A stretch of DNA of 55,819 bases from positions 1-55,819 of the forward strand of contig CACXFV010000092.1 of assembly GCA_902767015.1 (NCBI GenBank), read 5' to 3'. A program made the translations under genes and the position numbers. Below the pieces are notes generated by a model, which worked only from the letters and a program-made list of their open reading frames with translations, ran no database searches and was not told where the DNA came from. Positions 1 through 8,171 of this stretch are shown here, piece by piece. The DNA is from an uncultured Lachnospiraceae bacterium. Its GTDB lineage: Bacteria > Bacillota > Clostridia > Lachnospirales > Lachnospiraceae. Every line of letters starts with the position of its first letter. Positions within the stretch are counted from its first letter, which is position 1.

Positions 1-5
1 ATAAT

Positions 6-638
6 GTGTCAATGAGGTTGCCGCAGAATGAAGAAACGGTAATGAAACAACAATGGTTTGTGGCAGAGAATAATCGTGACAATATCAAGGAAGTGTCAGG
101 GGATGCCGGTCAGGGAAAAGTCAAGTTCTTGTTTGATGATAACAATGTTTATAACTGGTGGGATATGGACGAGGCACCAAAGCTTGTTTTTAAAGAAATA
201 CAGCATATCAGTATGCTCTGTATGTCTGTTGAATATTGTAAGGGAGATTATGGTAAAGGGAATATTGAAACCGGATTATTTATCAGGGATGAAACAGACG
301 GAAGTTCGTCAATGCTTGGAATTGAAAATAATCAGTACCTTGTATATTCGGAAATAGGTGTGCTAAGCCAGAAGCTTTTGATAGGCAATGAGCAGATAAT
401 AAGATTATATTTGGAATTTAAAAACTGCGAAATAGAAATGGGTGTGATGACAAAAGAGGGGAAGGAGGTCATTATGATAAAGAAAAACGTTATTTGTAAT
501 AATATAAGTGTGGGAATTGCCTGTAAAACATGGGGAGAGCCAACGAGTAGAGAGGTAAAGTGTGAATGGAAAGCAGAATGGCAGAGTATTGAAAGTAATG
601 AGGATGCTTCAGAAATACATTTGAGTTACAATGAATAA
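6..638 (+). CDS. Unrecognised protein, possible beta-sandwich domain, maybe 5'-truncated
   Basis: I do not recognise this protein. The frame is open to the left edge, and the first possible start is a GTG only 5 bases in, with no visible ribosome site, so this may be the C-terminal part of a longer protein. An internal ATG at 42 is another possible start. The sequence has no membrane segment or signal peptide. Its middle (GLFIRDE, then alternating hydrophobic strands, then a Trp-rich C-terminus) is reminiscent of concanavalin-like/DUF1349-type beta-sandwich domains, but that is only an impression. The stop lies 21 bases before the adenylating enzyme at 660, so the two genes are probably co-transcribed. 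Confidence 0.5.
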   Translation: MSMRLPQNEETVMKQQWFVAENNRDNIKEVSGDAGQGKVKFLFDDNNVYNWWDMDEAPKLVFKEIQHISMLCMSVEYCKGDYGKGNIETGLFIRDETDGSSSMLGIENNQYLVYSEIGVLSQKLLIGNEQIIRLYLEFKNCEIEMGVMTKEGKEVIMIKKNVICNNISVGIACKTWGEPTSREVKCEWKAEWQSIESNEDASEIHLSYNE

Positions 639-659
639 CGGAGAGAATAAGGTTTTGAT

Positions 660-2186
660 ATGAAATTTTGGGAAACTGAAACAACGAATTTACACAAAGA
701 CAAAGCAGCAGTGAAAGATGATCAGGGGAATATACTTTCCTATAAAGAATTAAATGAACAGATACATCTCTTTGACTGCCTGACTGGTTTTAGGGAACTT
801 GTGATTGTGCTTGTGCCTGATAAAAATGCTGCCTCAGGTATCAATACTGACTCCGGTATCCATGCTGCCAGAGGTACCCATGCTACCAGAGGCACCAATG
901 CTACCTTTGGCAGCATGGAAAGTTTGCTGGGATATTTATCTTGTATCAGAAATCATCATATTCCGCTGATGCTTAGCGAAAACATTAATCAGGATCGTCT
1001 TATGGAATATATTATAAAATATGGTATCAATGCTATCTGGATGCCTGTACGAAAAAAGACAGAACTGGATAAACTGTGTCGTAACAGACATATCCCCGCT
1101 ATTTACCAATGTATCTGTAGCTATGGTTCATATTCCCTGTATCATATTTCGGATGTTCCGGTGACGGTTCACGAAGAACTTGCCCTGCTGCTTACGACAT
1201 CAGGAAGTACCGGAACAGGAAAGCTGGTGAGGATCAGTTACAAAAATCTTCGGTCAAATACCATGAATATTGCGAAATCACTTGCCATTACCAGTTATGA
1301 TATGGCAGTTGTATCTCTTCCAATGTATTATACCTATGGTTTGTCGGTAATTAATACGCATTTGTACAAGAATGCAACCCTGTTTATTACGAAGTCGCCG
1401 CCCTACAGCAGCAAGTTTTGGGAAATGTGTAAAAAATATGAAGTTACCTCTTTTGCCGGAGTTCCCTATACCTATGAGTTGTTACATAAAATGGGATTTC
1501 ATAATATGGAATTACCATCACTAAAAACATTAACGGTGGCAGGTGGGCGGCTTGGAAAAAAGGAAGAGCAATACTATACAGAATATGCCATGAAGAATCA
1601 CAAAAGATTCTTTGTTATGTATGGGCAGACAGAAGCAACCGCCAGAATCAGCTGCAGACCATGTCATATCATGAACAAAAAAACAGGGAGTGCAGGTATC
1701 CCGATACCGGAAGGAGAGGTATGGATAGAAGATCAGGATGGAAAAAGAAGCATTGAAAGTTGCGAAATAGGAGAAGTAGTTTACCGAGGCAGTAATGTGT
1801 CAATGGGATATGCCTGTTCTCAGGAGGATTTTTCAAGGGGATATGACTGGGGCGACATTTTACATACCAAAGATTTAGGATATCAGGATGAAGATGGCTG
1901 TCTTTATCTTATAGGAAGAAAGGACAGGGTGGTAAAAGTAAATGGAGTCAGGATAGACTTAGAAGAAATGGAAAAAATGTTAAAAAAAGAATATGGACAC
2001 TACGAATTTCAATGTGAAGTGGAAAAATGTGCAGAGTTGTGTATGGTTAAAAAAATACAAATACGAGTCAGTACGAATGATGGCCGGAAAAAAATTATGG
2101 ATAGTACAGAAGACATCTTAGTAAGTTATTTAGTTGAAAAAACGGGATTTGGCAGGAAATTTTTTCATGTTATTATGGAAACTTAG
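660..2186 (+). CDS. Stand-alone AMP-forming adenylation enzyme (acyl-CoA synthetase/NRPS-type)
   Basis: ANL-superfamily enzyme that should activate a carboxylic acid as its acyl-AMP. The family motifs are present in order: the nucleotide loop TTSGSTGTGK (about residue 180), YGQTEATARIS (about 320), HTKDLG with a following Gly-rich turn (about 400), and the hinge GRKDRVVKVNGVRI (about 420). The length, 508 residues, is normal. No carrier-protein or condensation domain is fused, so the acceptor (CoA, a carrier protein or an amine) is unknown. Near residues 57-86 it carries an insert made of five six-residue repeats (see 828-917). It follows the unknown gene at 6 by 21 bases. No specificity can be read by eye. 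It could be a biosynthetic A-domain or a fatty-acid ligase. Confidence 0.8.
   Translation: MKFWETETTNLHKDKAAVKDDQGNILSYKELNEQIHLFDCLTGFRELVIVLVPDKNAASGINTDSGIHAARGTHATRGTNATFGSMESLLGYLSCIRNHHIPLMLSENINQDRLMEYIIKYGINAIWMPVRKKTELDKLCRNRHIPAIYQCICSYGSYSLYHISDVPVTVHEELALLLTTSGSTGTGKLVRISYKNLRSNTMNIAKSLAITSYDMAVVSLPMYYTYGLSVINTHLYKNATLFITKSPPYSSKFWEMCKKYEVTSFAGVPYTYELLHKMGFHNMELPSLKTLTVAGGRLGKKEEQYYTEYAMKNHKRFFVMYGQTEATARISCRPCHIMNKKTGSAGIPIPEGEVWIEDQDGKRSIESCEIGEVVYRGSNVSMGYACSQEDFSRGYDWGDILHTKDLGYQDEDGCLYLIGRKDRVVKVNGVRIDLEEMEKMLKKEYGHYEFQCEVEKCAELCMVKKIQIRVSTNDGRKKIMDSTEDILVSYLVEKTGFGRKFFHVIMET
828..917 (+). repeat. Five in-frame 18-bp tandem repeats inside the adenylation gene
   Basis: Five consecutive 18-bp units start at 828, 846, 864, 882 and 900. 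They encode AASGIN, TDSGIH, AARGTH, ATRGTN and ATFGSM. Units 3 and 4 are the most alike. The period is a multiple of three, so copy-number change would keep the frame. It falls between early strands of the N-terminal domain, where an ANL enzyme normally has only a short loop. Confidence 0.85.
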
Positions 2187-2239
2187 AACAAAAAATCGAA
2201 CATACCCTTATAGAAACGGTACACAATTAATATGAGTGG

Positions 2240-2569
2240 TTGCAGTGTAGTAGTAATCTCCACTCATGTGTATTATGGTCAAATATCAAAAATGACTTCC
2301 GCATCTATTATGATGATTATCGCAAAGCAAAAGAAAGGATCAAACTGCAGGCAGATTTTCGTGACTGGAAGAAATATCTTGAGTTACAGAATGGAGTCAA
2401 GAATGCTAAAATAACCGAGTGTTACGGGGAATACTTTGACTTGCTCTACTATCATGAAGGAAAGCCGGAACTGTAATATATTGAGCATTATCGAAACCTT
2501 AAAAAGACGAAAAATGAATATCATAGAAAATATCATGCGGATATTTCAAAAAGACCCAGCTATTTTTAG
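2240..2569 (+). pseudogene. Decayed protein fragment, possibly from a transposase
   Basis: One reading frame stays protein-like from about 2285 (IYYDDYRKAKERIKLQADF) to a TAG at 2567-2569, but is broken by an in-frame TAA at 2474-2476. The tail after that stop (YIEHYRNLKKTKNEYHRKYH) has the same charged, Tyr-rich character. There is no good start codon or ribosome site. The composition recalls the middle of IS1634/IS4-type transposases found in Clostridia, which is a weak impression. An inverted repeat ATGAGTGG/CCACTCAT sits just upstream (2232-2239 and 2260-2267). The 2187-2762 gap holds this relic and two hairpins, and nothing else I can support. Confidence 0.4.
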
Positions 2570-2596
2570 CTGGGTTAGGGGTGGTTACACCACCCC
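2554..2596 (+). terminator. Two adjacent hairpins, likely terminator or element end
   Basis: Two hairpins lie almost back to back. The first has arms ACCCAGCTA/TAGCTGGGT around a TTTT loop (2554-2575). The second has arms GGGGTGGT/ACCACCCC around a three-base loop (2578-2596). Neither is followed by a clear T-run, so a Rho-independent terminator is possible but not certain. They could instead be the end of the decayed element upstream. Confidence 0.4.
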
Positions 2597-2762
2597 GGCT
2601 GAACTGTTACATGAATCGCAAACAAATGGCAAACAAATTAAAAAAATCACTTGCAATATAGGAAAACTTATGGTAATTTATTAATGTTGTGAGAAAAGAT
2701 GGTCCTCTGTTACAGAATGGAAGAATGTATTAAGAACATCGAAATATTAAGGAGGTCACACA

Positions 2763-3110
2763 ATGAACGATATTATTAAAAACATTGAAGTTGCTCAGTT
2801 AAAAGAGACAGTTGATGAATTCCATGTCGGCGATACCGTTAAGGTATATGCTAAGATTAAGGAAGGAAACAGAGAGAGAGTCCAGGTTTTTGAAGGAACT
2901 GTTATTAAAAGACAGGGAGGAAGCTCTCGTGAGACATTTACAGTAAGAAAAACTTCTAATGGTATAGGTGTAGAGAAGACATGGCCATTACACTCACCAA
3001 ACGTAGAGAAGATTGAAGTAGTTCGTTTAGGTAAGGTCAGAAGAGCTAAGCTTAACTATTTAAGAGACAGAGTAGGTAAGGCTGCTAAGGTAAAAGAGTT
3101 AGTGAAGTAA
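2763..3110 (+). CDS. rplS: 50S ribosomal protein L19
   Basis: Ribosomal protein L19 of the large subunit, located at the interface with the 30S subunit. The 115-residue length and the family signatures ([20 protein letters not shown], the [11 protein letters not shown] strand, the [20 protein letters not shown] segment and the Lys/Arg-rich C-terminus) are typical. A strong AAGGAGG lies 8 bases before the ATG. In most Firmicutes rplS closes an rpsP-rimM-trmD-rplS cluster. Here those genes are not upstream, and a decayed element and an adenylation gene lie there instead. A terminator follows at 3135. Confidence 0.97.
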   Translation: MNDIIKNIEVAQLKETVDEFHVGDTVKVYAKIKEGNRERVQVFEGTVIKRQGGSSRETFTVRKTSNGIGVEKTWPLHSPNVEKIEVVRLGKVRRAKLNYLRDRVGKAAKVKELVK

Positions 3111-3134
3111 TTTTCTTAAAGTGAATAAAACGCG

Positions 3135-3169
3135 AAAAGGACAGGTACATATTGTATTATGTCCTTTTT
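3135..3169 (+). terminator. Rho-independent terminator after rplS
   Basis: Arms AAAAGGACA (3135-3143) and TGTCCTTTT (3160-3168), with a 16-base loop, end in a run of five T. It lies 24 bases past the rplS stop, which suggests that lepB has its own promoter. Confidence 0.8.
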
Positions 3170-3334
3170 CTAGTACATTAAAATAGAATTTGCTGATATA
3201 ATCATGCAGGATAAGTCCGAAGTGATTGTGTCAGTTACTTATTATATGAAGCAGCATTCTTTTCGTTGAAGCTACTTATGCTATAAAATGCATATTAATA
3301 TAAAAATAATAGAAAGGATATCACAGGTGCAGGT

Positions 3335-3895
3335 ATGAGATTTTACAATGCGATGCCGGACGAGAATATATTGGTTGATAAGATATTTAAGTGGATTGTA
3401 GACATTTTGGTGGTCATTGTGCTTGCCATTTTTTTTATTATGTTTTTCTGTGAGCAGACAAAAGTGGTTGGAAATTCCATGAATATGTCGCTTATGAACA
3501 ATGATACCGTATTAATTGATTCGCTTTCCTATAAGCTTCATTCACCTGCAAGATATGATGTGATTGTCTTTTCAAAAGATAATAACGGCAAAGATACGGA
3601 GTATATTAAGAGAATCATCGGATTGCCGGGCGATTCGGTGTTGATTTCCGATGGTATCATTTACATCAATGGCAAAGAACAAAAAGGAATAAAGTTTGAC
3701 GAGCGTATAGTGAATCCGGGATTGGCAAAAGAGACGATTAAACTTGAATATAATGAATATTTTGTCATTGGCGATAATATCAATAACAGCGAAGATAGCC
3801 GTTCCAATACGTTATCCAATGTAAAAATTGATGAGATTAAAGGAAAGGTTTGGCTTGTAGGCTGGCCGTTTGCGAGAATACGACTGGTAAAATAA
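3335..3895 (+). CDS. lepB: Signal peptidase I
   Basis: Membrane serine protease that removes signal peptides from secreted proteins. One N-terminal membrane anchor (about residues 17-45) is followed by the catalytic motifs: the Ser region GNSMN (nucleophile), YIKRIIGLPGD with the general-base Lys, and the C-terminal GDNINNSEDSR box. The 186-residue length is that of the short Gram-positive type (SipS-like). It follows rplS and precedes rbgA, the usual Firmicutes order. The start has a modest AGGTGCAGGT ribosome site. Confidence 0.93.
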   Translation: MRFYNAMPDENILVDKIFKWIVDILVVIVLAIFFIMFFCEQTKVVGNSMNMSLMNNDTVLIDSLSYKLHSPARYDVIVFSKDNNGKDTEYIKRIIGLPGDSVLISDGIIYINGKEQKGIKFDERIVNPGLAKETIKLEYNEYFVIGDNINNSEDSRSNTLSNVKIDEIKGKVWLVGWPFARIRLVK

Positions 3896-3929
3896 CACAA
3901 GCATAATACGATAACGTTGGAGGTAACCC

Positions 3930-4805
3930 ATGAGTGATGTACTAAAAGGAAATCAGACAATCAACTGGTATCCCGGACATATGACAAAGGCGAGACGGAT
4001 GATGGAGGAGGATATAAAACTGATTGACCTGCTGATTGAGCTTGTAGACGCCAGAATCCCTCTTAGCAGCAGAAATCCGGATATTGATAAACTGGCAAGG
4101 AACAAGTCAAGGCTGATTCTAGTCAATAAATGTGACCTGGCAGATGAAAAAATAACGAAAGAATGGCTTGCGTACTTTAAGCAACAGGGATTTTATGCCG
4201 TTATGGTTAATTCAAAATCCGGAGAAGGTGTGAAAACGATTAACAATGTAGTAAAAGAGGCATGCAAAGAAAAAATCGAGCGTGACAGAAAAAAGGGAAT
4301 TAAAAACCGACCGGTCAGGGCTATGGTGGCTGGGATTCCGAATGTGGGAAAATCGACTTTCATTAATTCTTATGCCAAGCGTGCCTGTACCAAAACAGGT
4401 AATAAACCTGGTGTGACGAAGGGAAAGCAGTGGATAAAATTAAGTAATACCCTTGAACTGTTAGACACACCCGGAATTTTATGGCCAAAGTTTGAAGATG
4501 CCAATGTGGGCAGACGGCTGGCATTTATAGGCTCTATCAATGACAATATTATTAATATGACCGAGCTCTCTCTGGAATTGCTGCAATTTTTGAAAAAGGA
4601 ATATCCGGGGGTGCTTAATGCGCGATACGGAATTGAAGAAAAGGATGATATGGTGGGGATGCTTCGGGAGATTGCGGCAAACAGAAAGTTTTTGATGAAG
4701 GGAAATGAATTGAATCTTGATAAGGCAGCAATGACACTGTTTGATGAGTTCAGAAGTGGAAAAATCGGAAGGATAACCTTAGAACGGCTTCCGGACGAAT
4801 CATAA
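3930..4805 (+). CDS. rbgA: Ribosome biogenesis GTPase RbgA (YlqF)
   Basis: GTPase needed for a late step of 50S assembly. The G motifs are circularly permuted, as expected for this family: NKCD (G4, about residue 67) comes before GIPNVGKST (G1, about 135) and DTPG (G3, about 178). The N-terminal NWYPGHMTKARR signature is present and the C-terminal helical domain is complete. The 291 residues are the usual length. GGAGG lies 7 bases before the ATG. It sits 34 bases after lepB and is followed by rnhB. Confidence 0.95.
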   Translation: MSDVLKGNQTINWYPGHMTKARRMMEEDIKLIDLLIELVDARIPLSSRNPDIDKLARNKSRLILVNKCDLADEKITKEWLAYFKQQGFYAVMVNSKSGEGVKTINNVVKEACKEKIERDRKKGIKNRPVRAMVAGIPNVGKSTFINSYAKRACTKTGNKPGVTKGKQWIKLSNTLELLDTPGILWPKFEDANVGRRLAFIGSINDNIINMTELSLELLQFLKKEYPGVLNARYGIEEKDDMVGMLREIAANRKFLMKGNELNLDKAAMTLFDEFRSGKIGRITLERLPDES

Positions 4806-4900
4806 ACAAGTAAAGCAGAAATATGATATACGAAAAACAAGAAAGAAAAACGAAGACATGATATTGGGAAATACAGGTGAGAAAACGAGGTATATGTTAG

Positions 4901-5665
4901 ATGGAAAGTAAGAAAATATCTGATATCAAGCAGGAATTTGAAAGTAACGGTTTTGATGAATATGAAAAATTGTTTAAAAAGTACGGGTCTGATGAGCGTT
5001 CTGGTGTCAAAAAATTAATCGCAGCCTATCAAAAAAAGCTTAACGGTTATCAGGCAGAAGTAAAACGTATGTATCAGATGTTTGAATTTGAACGAAAATA
5101 TGCAGAGTTCCATTATATTTGTGGTATTGACGAGGTGGGAAGAGGTCCCCTTGCCGGTCCGGTTTGCGCCGGCGCGGTGATATTGCCGAAGGATTGTGAT
5201 ATTTTATACATTAATGATTCAAAACAGCTTTCTGCTAAAAAGAGAAATGAGCTGTACGACATTATTACCAGTCAGGCTGTTGCTTTCAAAACAGCCTACG
5301 AAAGTAACGAAGTCATTGACGATATCAATATCCTCCGGGCAACCTATAAAGCTATGCAGACGGCTATAAATAATCTGTCCATAAAACCCGATATATTATT
5401 AAATGACGCGGTCACAATTCCAGATATCCGTATCAAACAGATTGGCATCATTAAGGGGGATGCGCGAAGTGCTTCTATCGCAGCGGCAAGTATTGTGGCT
5501 AAGGTAGAGCGGGACAGACTCATGGAAAAATATGATGAGATTTATCCGGAGTATGGTTTTGCTTCTAATAAAGGTTATGGCTCTAAAGAACATATTGCGG
5601 CACTGAAAAAATACGGACCTTGTCCAATCCATAGAACAACTTTTATCAAGGGACTGCTTGAATAG
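4901..5665 (+). CDS. rnhB: Ribonuclease HII
   Basis: Endonuclease that cuts the RNA strand of RNA-DNA hybrids and single ribonucleotides in DNA. The catalytic core begins at about residue 71 with GIDEVGRGPLAGPV (Asp and Glu metal ligands). LLNDAVTIPD (third acidic ligand) and KGDARSASIAAASIVAKV follow. The first 70 residues are an extension also seen in Bacillus RnhB, which is thought to help substrate binding. The 254-residue length fits. It follows rbgA in the conserved rplS-rbgA-rnhB order. Confidence 0.95.
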   Translation: MESKKISDIKQEFESNGFDEYEKLFKKYGSDERSGVKKLIAAYQKKLNGYQAEVKRMYQMFEFERKYAEFHYICGIDEVGRGPLAGPVCAGAVILPKDCDILYINDSKQLSAKKRNELYDIITSQAVAFKTAYESNEVIDDINILRATYKAMQTAINNLSIKPDILLNDAVTIPDIRIKQIGIIKGDARSASIAAASIVAKVERDRLMEKYDEIYPEYGFASNKGYGSKEHIAALKKYGPCPIHRTTFIKGLLE

Positions 5666-5714
5666 ATAATATGCATAATGGATTTTTCATGGTCTATTGA
5701 GAATGGAGATTAAT

Positions 5715-7367
5715 GTGTTAAATTTAAATCAAAATATGCTTTCCGGCAATCTGAATAATTCTGTTCATGGCTATCAAAGGGATTTACAAGGAAACACTGA
5801 TGTATCGGGAACATCAAGAAGTGATATGTCCGCTGCCCGAACCGGGAATGCCGTGCTTAATAACATGAATGAAGGAGATGTATTTAGTGGTGAGATTGTG
5901 GACATTCATAACCATGATGTAAGCATCAGGCTGAATGACAACAGTGTTGTCAATGCATTTTTGAAGCAGGCATTGCAGATGAATATCGGACAGAAAATTA
6001 TTTTTCAAGTGAGGGAAAAAACAGATAATCAGATTTTTATACGCCCCATGGAGGATAAAGGGGTATCCGCTGATTTGATTAACAAGTCGCTCTTGGGAGC
6101 AGGCTTGTCTGTCAATGCCAAAAATTCTGCTATTGTCAGTGAACTGATTAATGCCGGGCAGCCGATAGACAGGCAGTCTGTCATAGGATATATTAAGCTT
6201 GCTAATCAGTATGGTCTTGAAAATATTGATAAATTAATCGAAATGAATAAACACGACATCAGTATCAGTCAGGAAAATATTGAAATCTATGAAAAATATA
6301 CACAGTCGGAGCATCAGCTGTCGGAGATGACACAGCAGGTGGATAGTGAAATGAATGCCTGTGTAGATAGCTTATTTAGCGGTGATATTGCCTCTCATAT
6401 GCCGGAAATAGAAGCATTTTCTCATATGCTTACAGAACTGTCAGATATGTATGCAGTGACAGACAGCAGGATACCGGATGCCGAAATGGTGGAAAATCAT
6501 GTACCGCAGGAAGTAATAACGGAAGACGATGAGAAGAGTGTACAGAGCGATACTTTAAAAAATACCGGCATATCAGACGAGAAACACATAACGGATAGTT
6601 TAGAAAAGGCTGAAGTTATAGGAAAATCAGGCCATGAAACGCTGAAAGATTTAGCAAAAACACTTTCGGACATTGCGAAGTCTGTATCAGAGGAAGATAT
6701 GGACAAAGGACAGATTAAGAATAAGCTTGCGGAGATAAAACATAAGTTAAGAGAGAACCTTCAACATCATCTGCGTCTTAATATGAATGACGTGGAAAAG
6801 GATAGCGCAAAATTAAAAGAGCAGACAGAGCTTCTCTATGAAAAGCTGTCAAAAACAGCCGATATAATAAAAAATGCAGCGCCGGCAGTGAAAAGTCAAG
6901 GATTGGCTGATGCAGCCGGTGAATTAAAAAATAATTTGTCCTTTATGAGTGAACTGAATCATATGGAATCGTATATACAGCTTCCTGTAAAAATGAGCAC
7001 CAACGATGCAAACGGTGATTTATATGTGTATAACAGACGAAAAGGGAAGAAAAATGATAATGAGCCACTGACTGCTTTTTTACATCTTGACCTTGACAGT
7101 CTCGGTGCTACGAATATTAATATTTCCCTTAAAAATAGTGACGTAACCATCCGATTTACATTAGACAATGATGAATCAGAAAAGCTGATACTTGAGCATC
7201 TTGATGAGCTTGGAGAGAAACTGGAGAAAAAAGGGTATAAGGCGGTATTAAGTGCTGACAGTGAAACACAGCCGGAGGACACCGCCAAAAATGCATTGAT
7301 GCCTATCATCGGTCATAATACCGGCGCCACATCAATAAGACGATACACTTTTGATTTAAGAGCATAG
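5715..7367 (+). CDS. FliK-like protein (YlqG type), orphan
   Basis: Large, mostly polar protein. The C-terminal part (about 440-520) has the pattern of a FliK C-terminal domain: a short strand with LHLDLDSLGATNINISL, then a second strand set and a helix with paired Leu. The middle has long helical, coiled-coil-like stretches. Bacillus has a comparable gene, ylqG, at the same place, followed like here by an FlhB-like gene. The frame opens at a TTG (5697) and an ATG (5703), but only the GTG at 5715 has a well-placed GGAG (5705-5708), so I chose that. No other flagellar gene is in the window. Its function is not known. Confidence 0.6.
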   Translation: MLNLNQNMLSGNLNNSVHGYQRDLQGNTDVSGTSRSDMSAARTGNAVLNNMNEGDVFSGEIVDIHNHDVSIRLNDNSVVNAFLKQALQMNIGQKIIFQVREKTDNQIFIRPMEDKGVSADLINKSLLGAGLSVNAKNSAIVSELINAGQPIDRQSVIGYIKLANQYGLENIDKLIEMNKHDISISQENIEIYEKYTQSEHQLSEMTQQVDSEMNACVDSLFSGDIASHMPEIEAFSHMLTELSDMYAVTDSRIPDAEMVENHVPQEVITEDDEKSVQSDTLKNTGISDEKHITDSLEKAEVIGKSGHETLKDLAKTLSDIAKSVSEEDMDKGQIKNKLAEIKHKLRENLQHHLRLNMNDVEKDSAKLKEQTELLYEKLSKTADIIKNAAPAVKSQGLADAAGELKNNLSFMSELNHMESYIQLPVKMSTNDANGDLYVYNRRKGKKNDNEPLTAFLHLDLDSLGATNINISLKNSDVTIRFTLDNDESEKLILEHLDELGEKLEKKGYKAVLSADSETQPEDTAKNALMPIIGHNTGATSIRRYTFDLRA

Positions 7368-7385
7368 GCGAGGAGGTATCAGAAT

Positions 7386-7691
7386 ATGGAAAATGGATTG
7401 AAGAATAATCCTGATAAAACAGAAAAGAAAAAAACTGCGGTCGCACTGCGGTATATGCCCGGCGATGAGGCGCCTGAGGTAGTTGCCACCGGTAAGGGAA
7501 TACTGGCGGAGAGAATACTGGAAAAAGCAAAAGAAGCTGATGTTCCGGTATATGAGGATGAAAAGCTTGCCGGTACCCTTTCTAAACTGGATATTGGTGA
7601 CATGATACCACCGGAGTTATATGGTGTAGTAGCTGAAATTCTTGTATTTGTAGATAGAATGGATAGAATTAAGAATAAGATTGTGCGTTAG
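7386..7691 (+). CDS. FlhB C-terminal-domain homologue (YlqH type)
   Basis: 101-residue protein resembling the cytoplasmic domain of FlhB/EscU type III export switch proteins, without the membrane part. It has AVALRYMPGDEAPEVVATGKG, then LAERILEKAKEADVPVYED, then a helical tail. True FlhB self-cleaves at NPTH; here that site is replaced by AVALRY, so autocleavage is not expected. It lies 18 bases after the FliK-like gene with a strong GAGGAGG, so the two are translated from one message. The pairing suggests a substrate-length or export-like partnership, but no role is established. Confidence 0.75.
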   Translation: MENGLKNNPDKTEKKKTAVALRYMPGDEAPEVVATGKGILAERILEKAKEADVPVYEDEKLAGTLSKLDIGDMIPPELYGVVAEILVFVDRMDRIKNKIVR

Positions 7692-7737
7692 CAGATAACA
7701 GTAACAAAGAATGGAAGATTAAAAATCGGGAGCGATT

Positions 7738-8100
7738 ATGAATAAGCGACAGACAGGAAAGACTTATGAAGGTATAGCCGCAGCATATCTTACCAAAAAG
7801 GGGTACAACATCATAGAGAACAATTATCACTGCAAAATAGGTGAGATTGATATCATAGCCAGAGATACTGCCGGCGCGAAGCATGCACTGGTATTTATTG
7901 AGGTAAAGTACAGAAGTAGTAATCAATATGGATTTCCATTAGAGGCAGTAGACTATCAGAAACAAAAAAAGATAATTGCTGTCTCTAAATATTATGTCAT
8001 GGAAAAACACATTTCCGTTACCACCGACATGAGGTACGATGTGATAGGGATTCTCGGCAATAGAATAGAACATATCGTAAATGCTTTCGGCACAATGTAA
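7738..8100 (+). CDS. yraN: UPF0102/YraN family nuclease-fold protein
   Basis: Small protein with a Holliday-junction-resolvase-like nuclease fold. Family hallmarks are AAAYLTKKGYNIIENNY, the acidic GEIDIIARD and the FIEVKYR core, which together give the E-x-D...E-x-K nuclease pattern, plus AVDYQKQKKI. At 120 residues it is full length. The biological role is unsettled, and a recombination or repair nuclease is the usual guess. It follows the FlhB-like gene by 46 bases with a GGGAG ribosome site. The neighbourhood (rnhB, FlhB-like, yraN) is common in Clostridia. Confidence 0.88.
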   Translation: MNKRQTGKTYEGIAAAYLTKKGYNIIENNYHCKIGEIDIIARDTAGAKHALVFIEVKYRSSNQYGFPLEAVDYQKQKKIIAVSKYYVMEKHISVTTDMRYDVIGILGNRIEHIVNAFGTM

Positions 8101-8171
8101 AAATATGAATGATACAATATGACTGTATCTATGGAATAGTAACCACAATAATTATCAGAGAGGAGTCTATC

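Noticed and set aside
828-917. 18-bp repeats as a possible CRISPR array
   Set aside because: Units are in-frame, adjacent and diverged, with no spacers, and they sit inside a coding sequence.
2436-2684. Open frame of 82 codons over the hairpins before rplS
   Set aside because: It runs through two hairpins in non-coding DNA and does not continue the protein-like frame of the relic.
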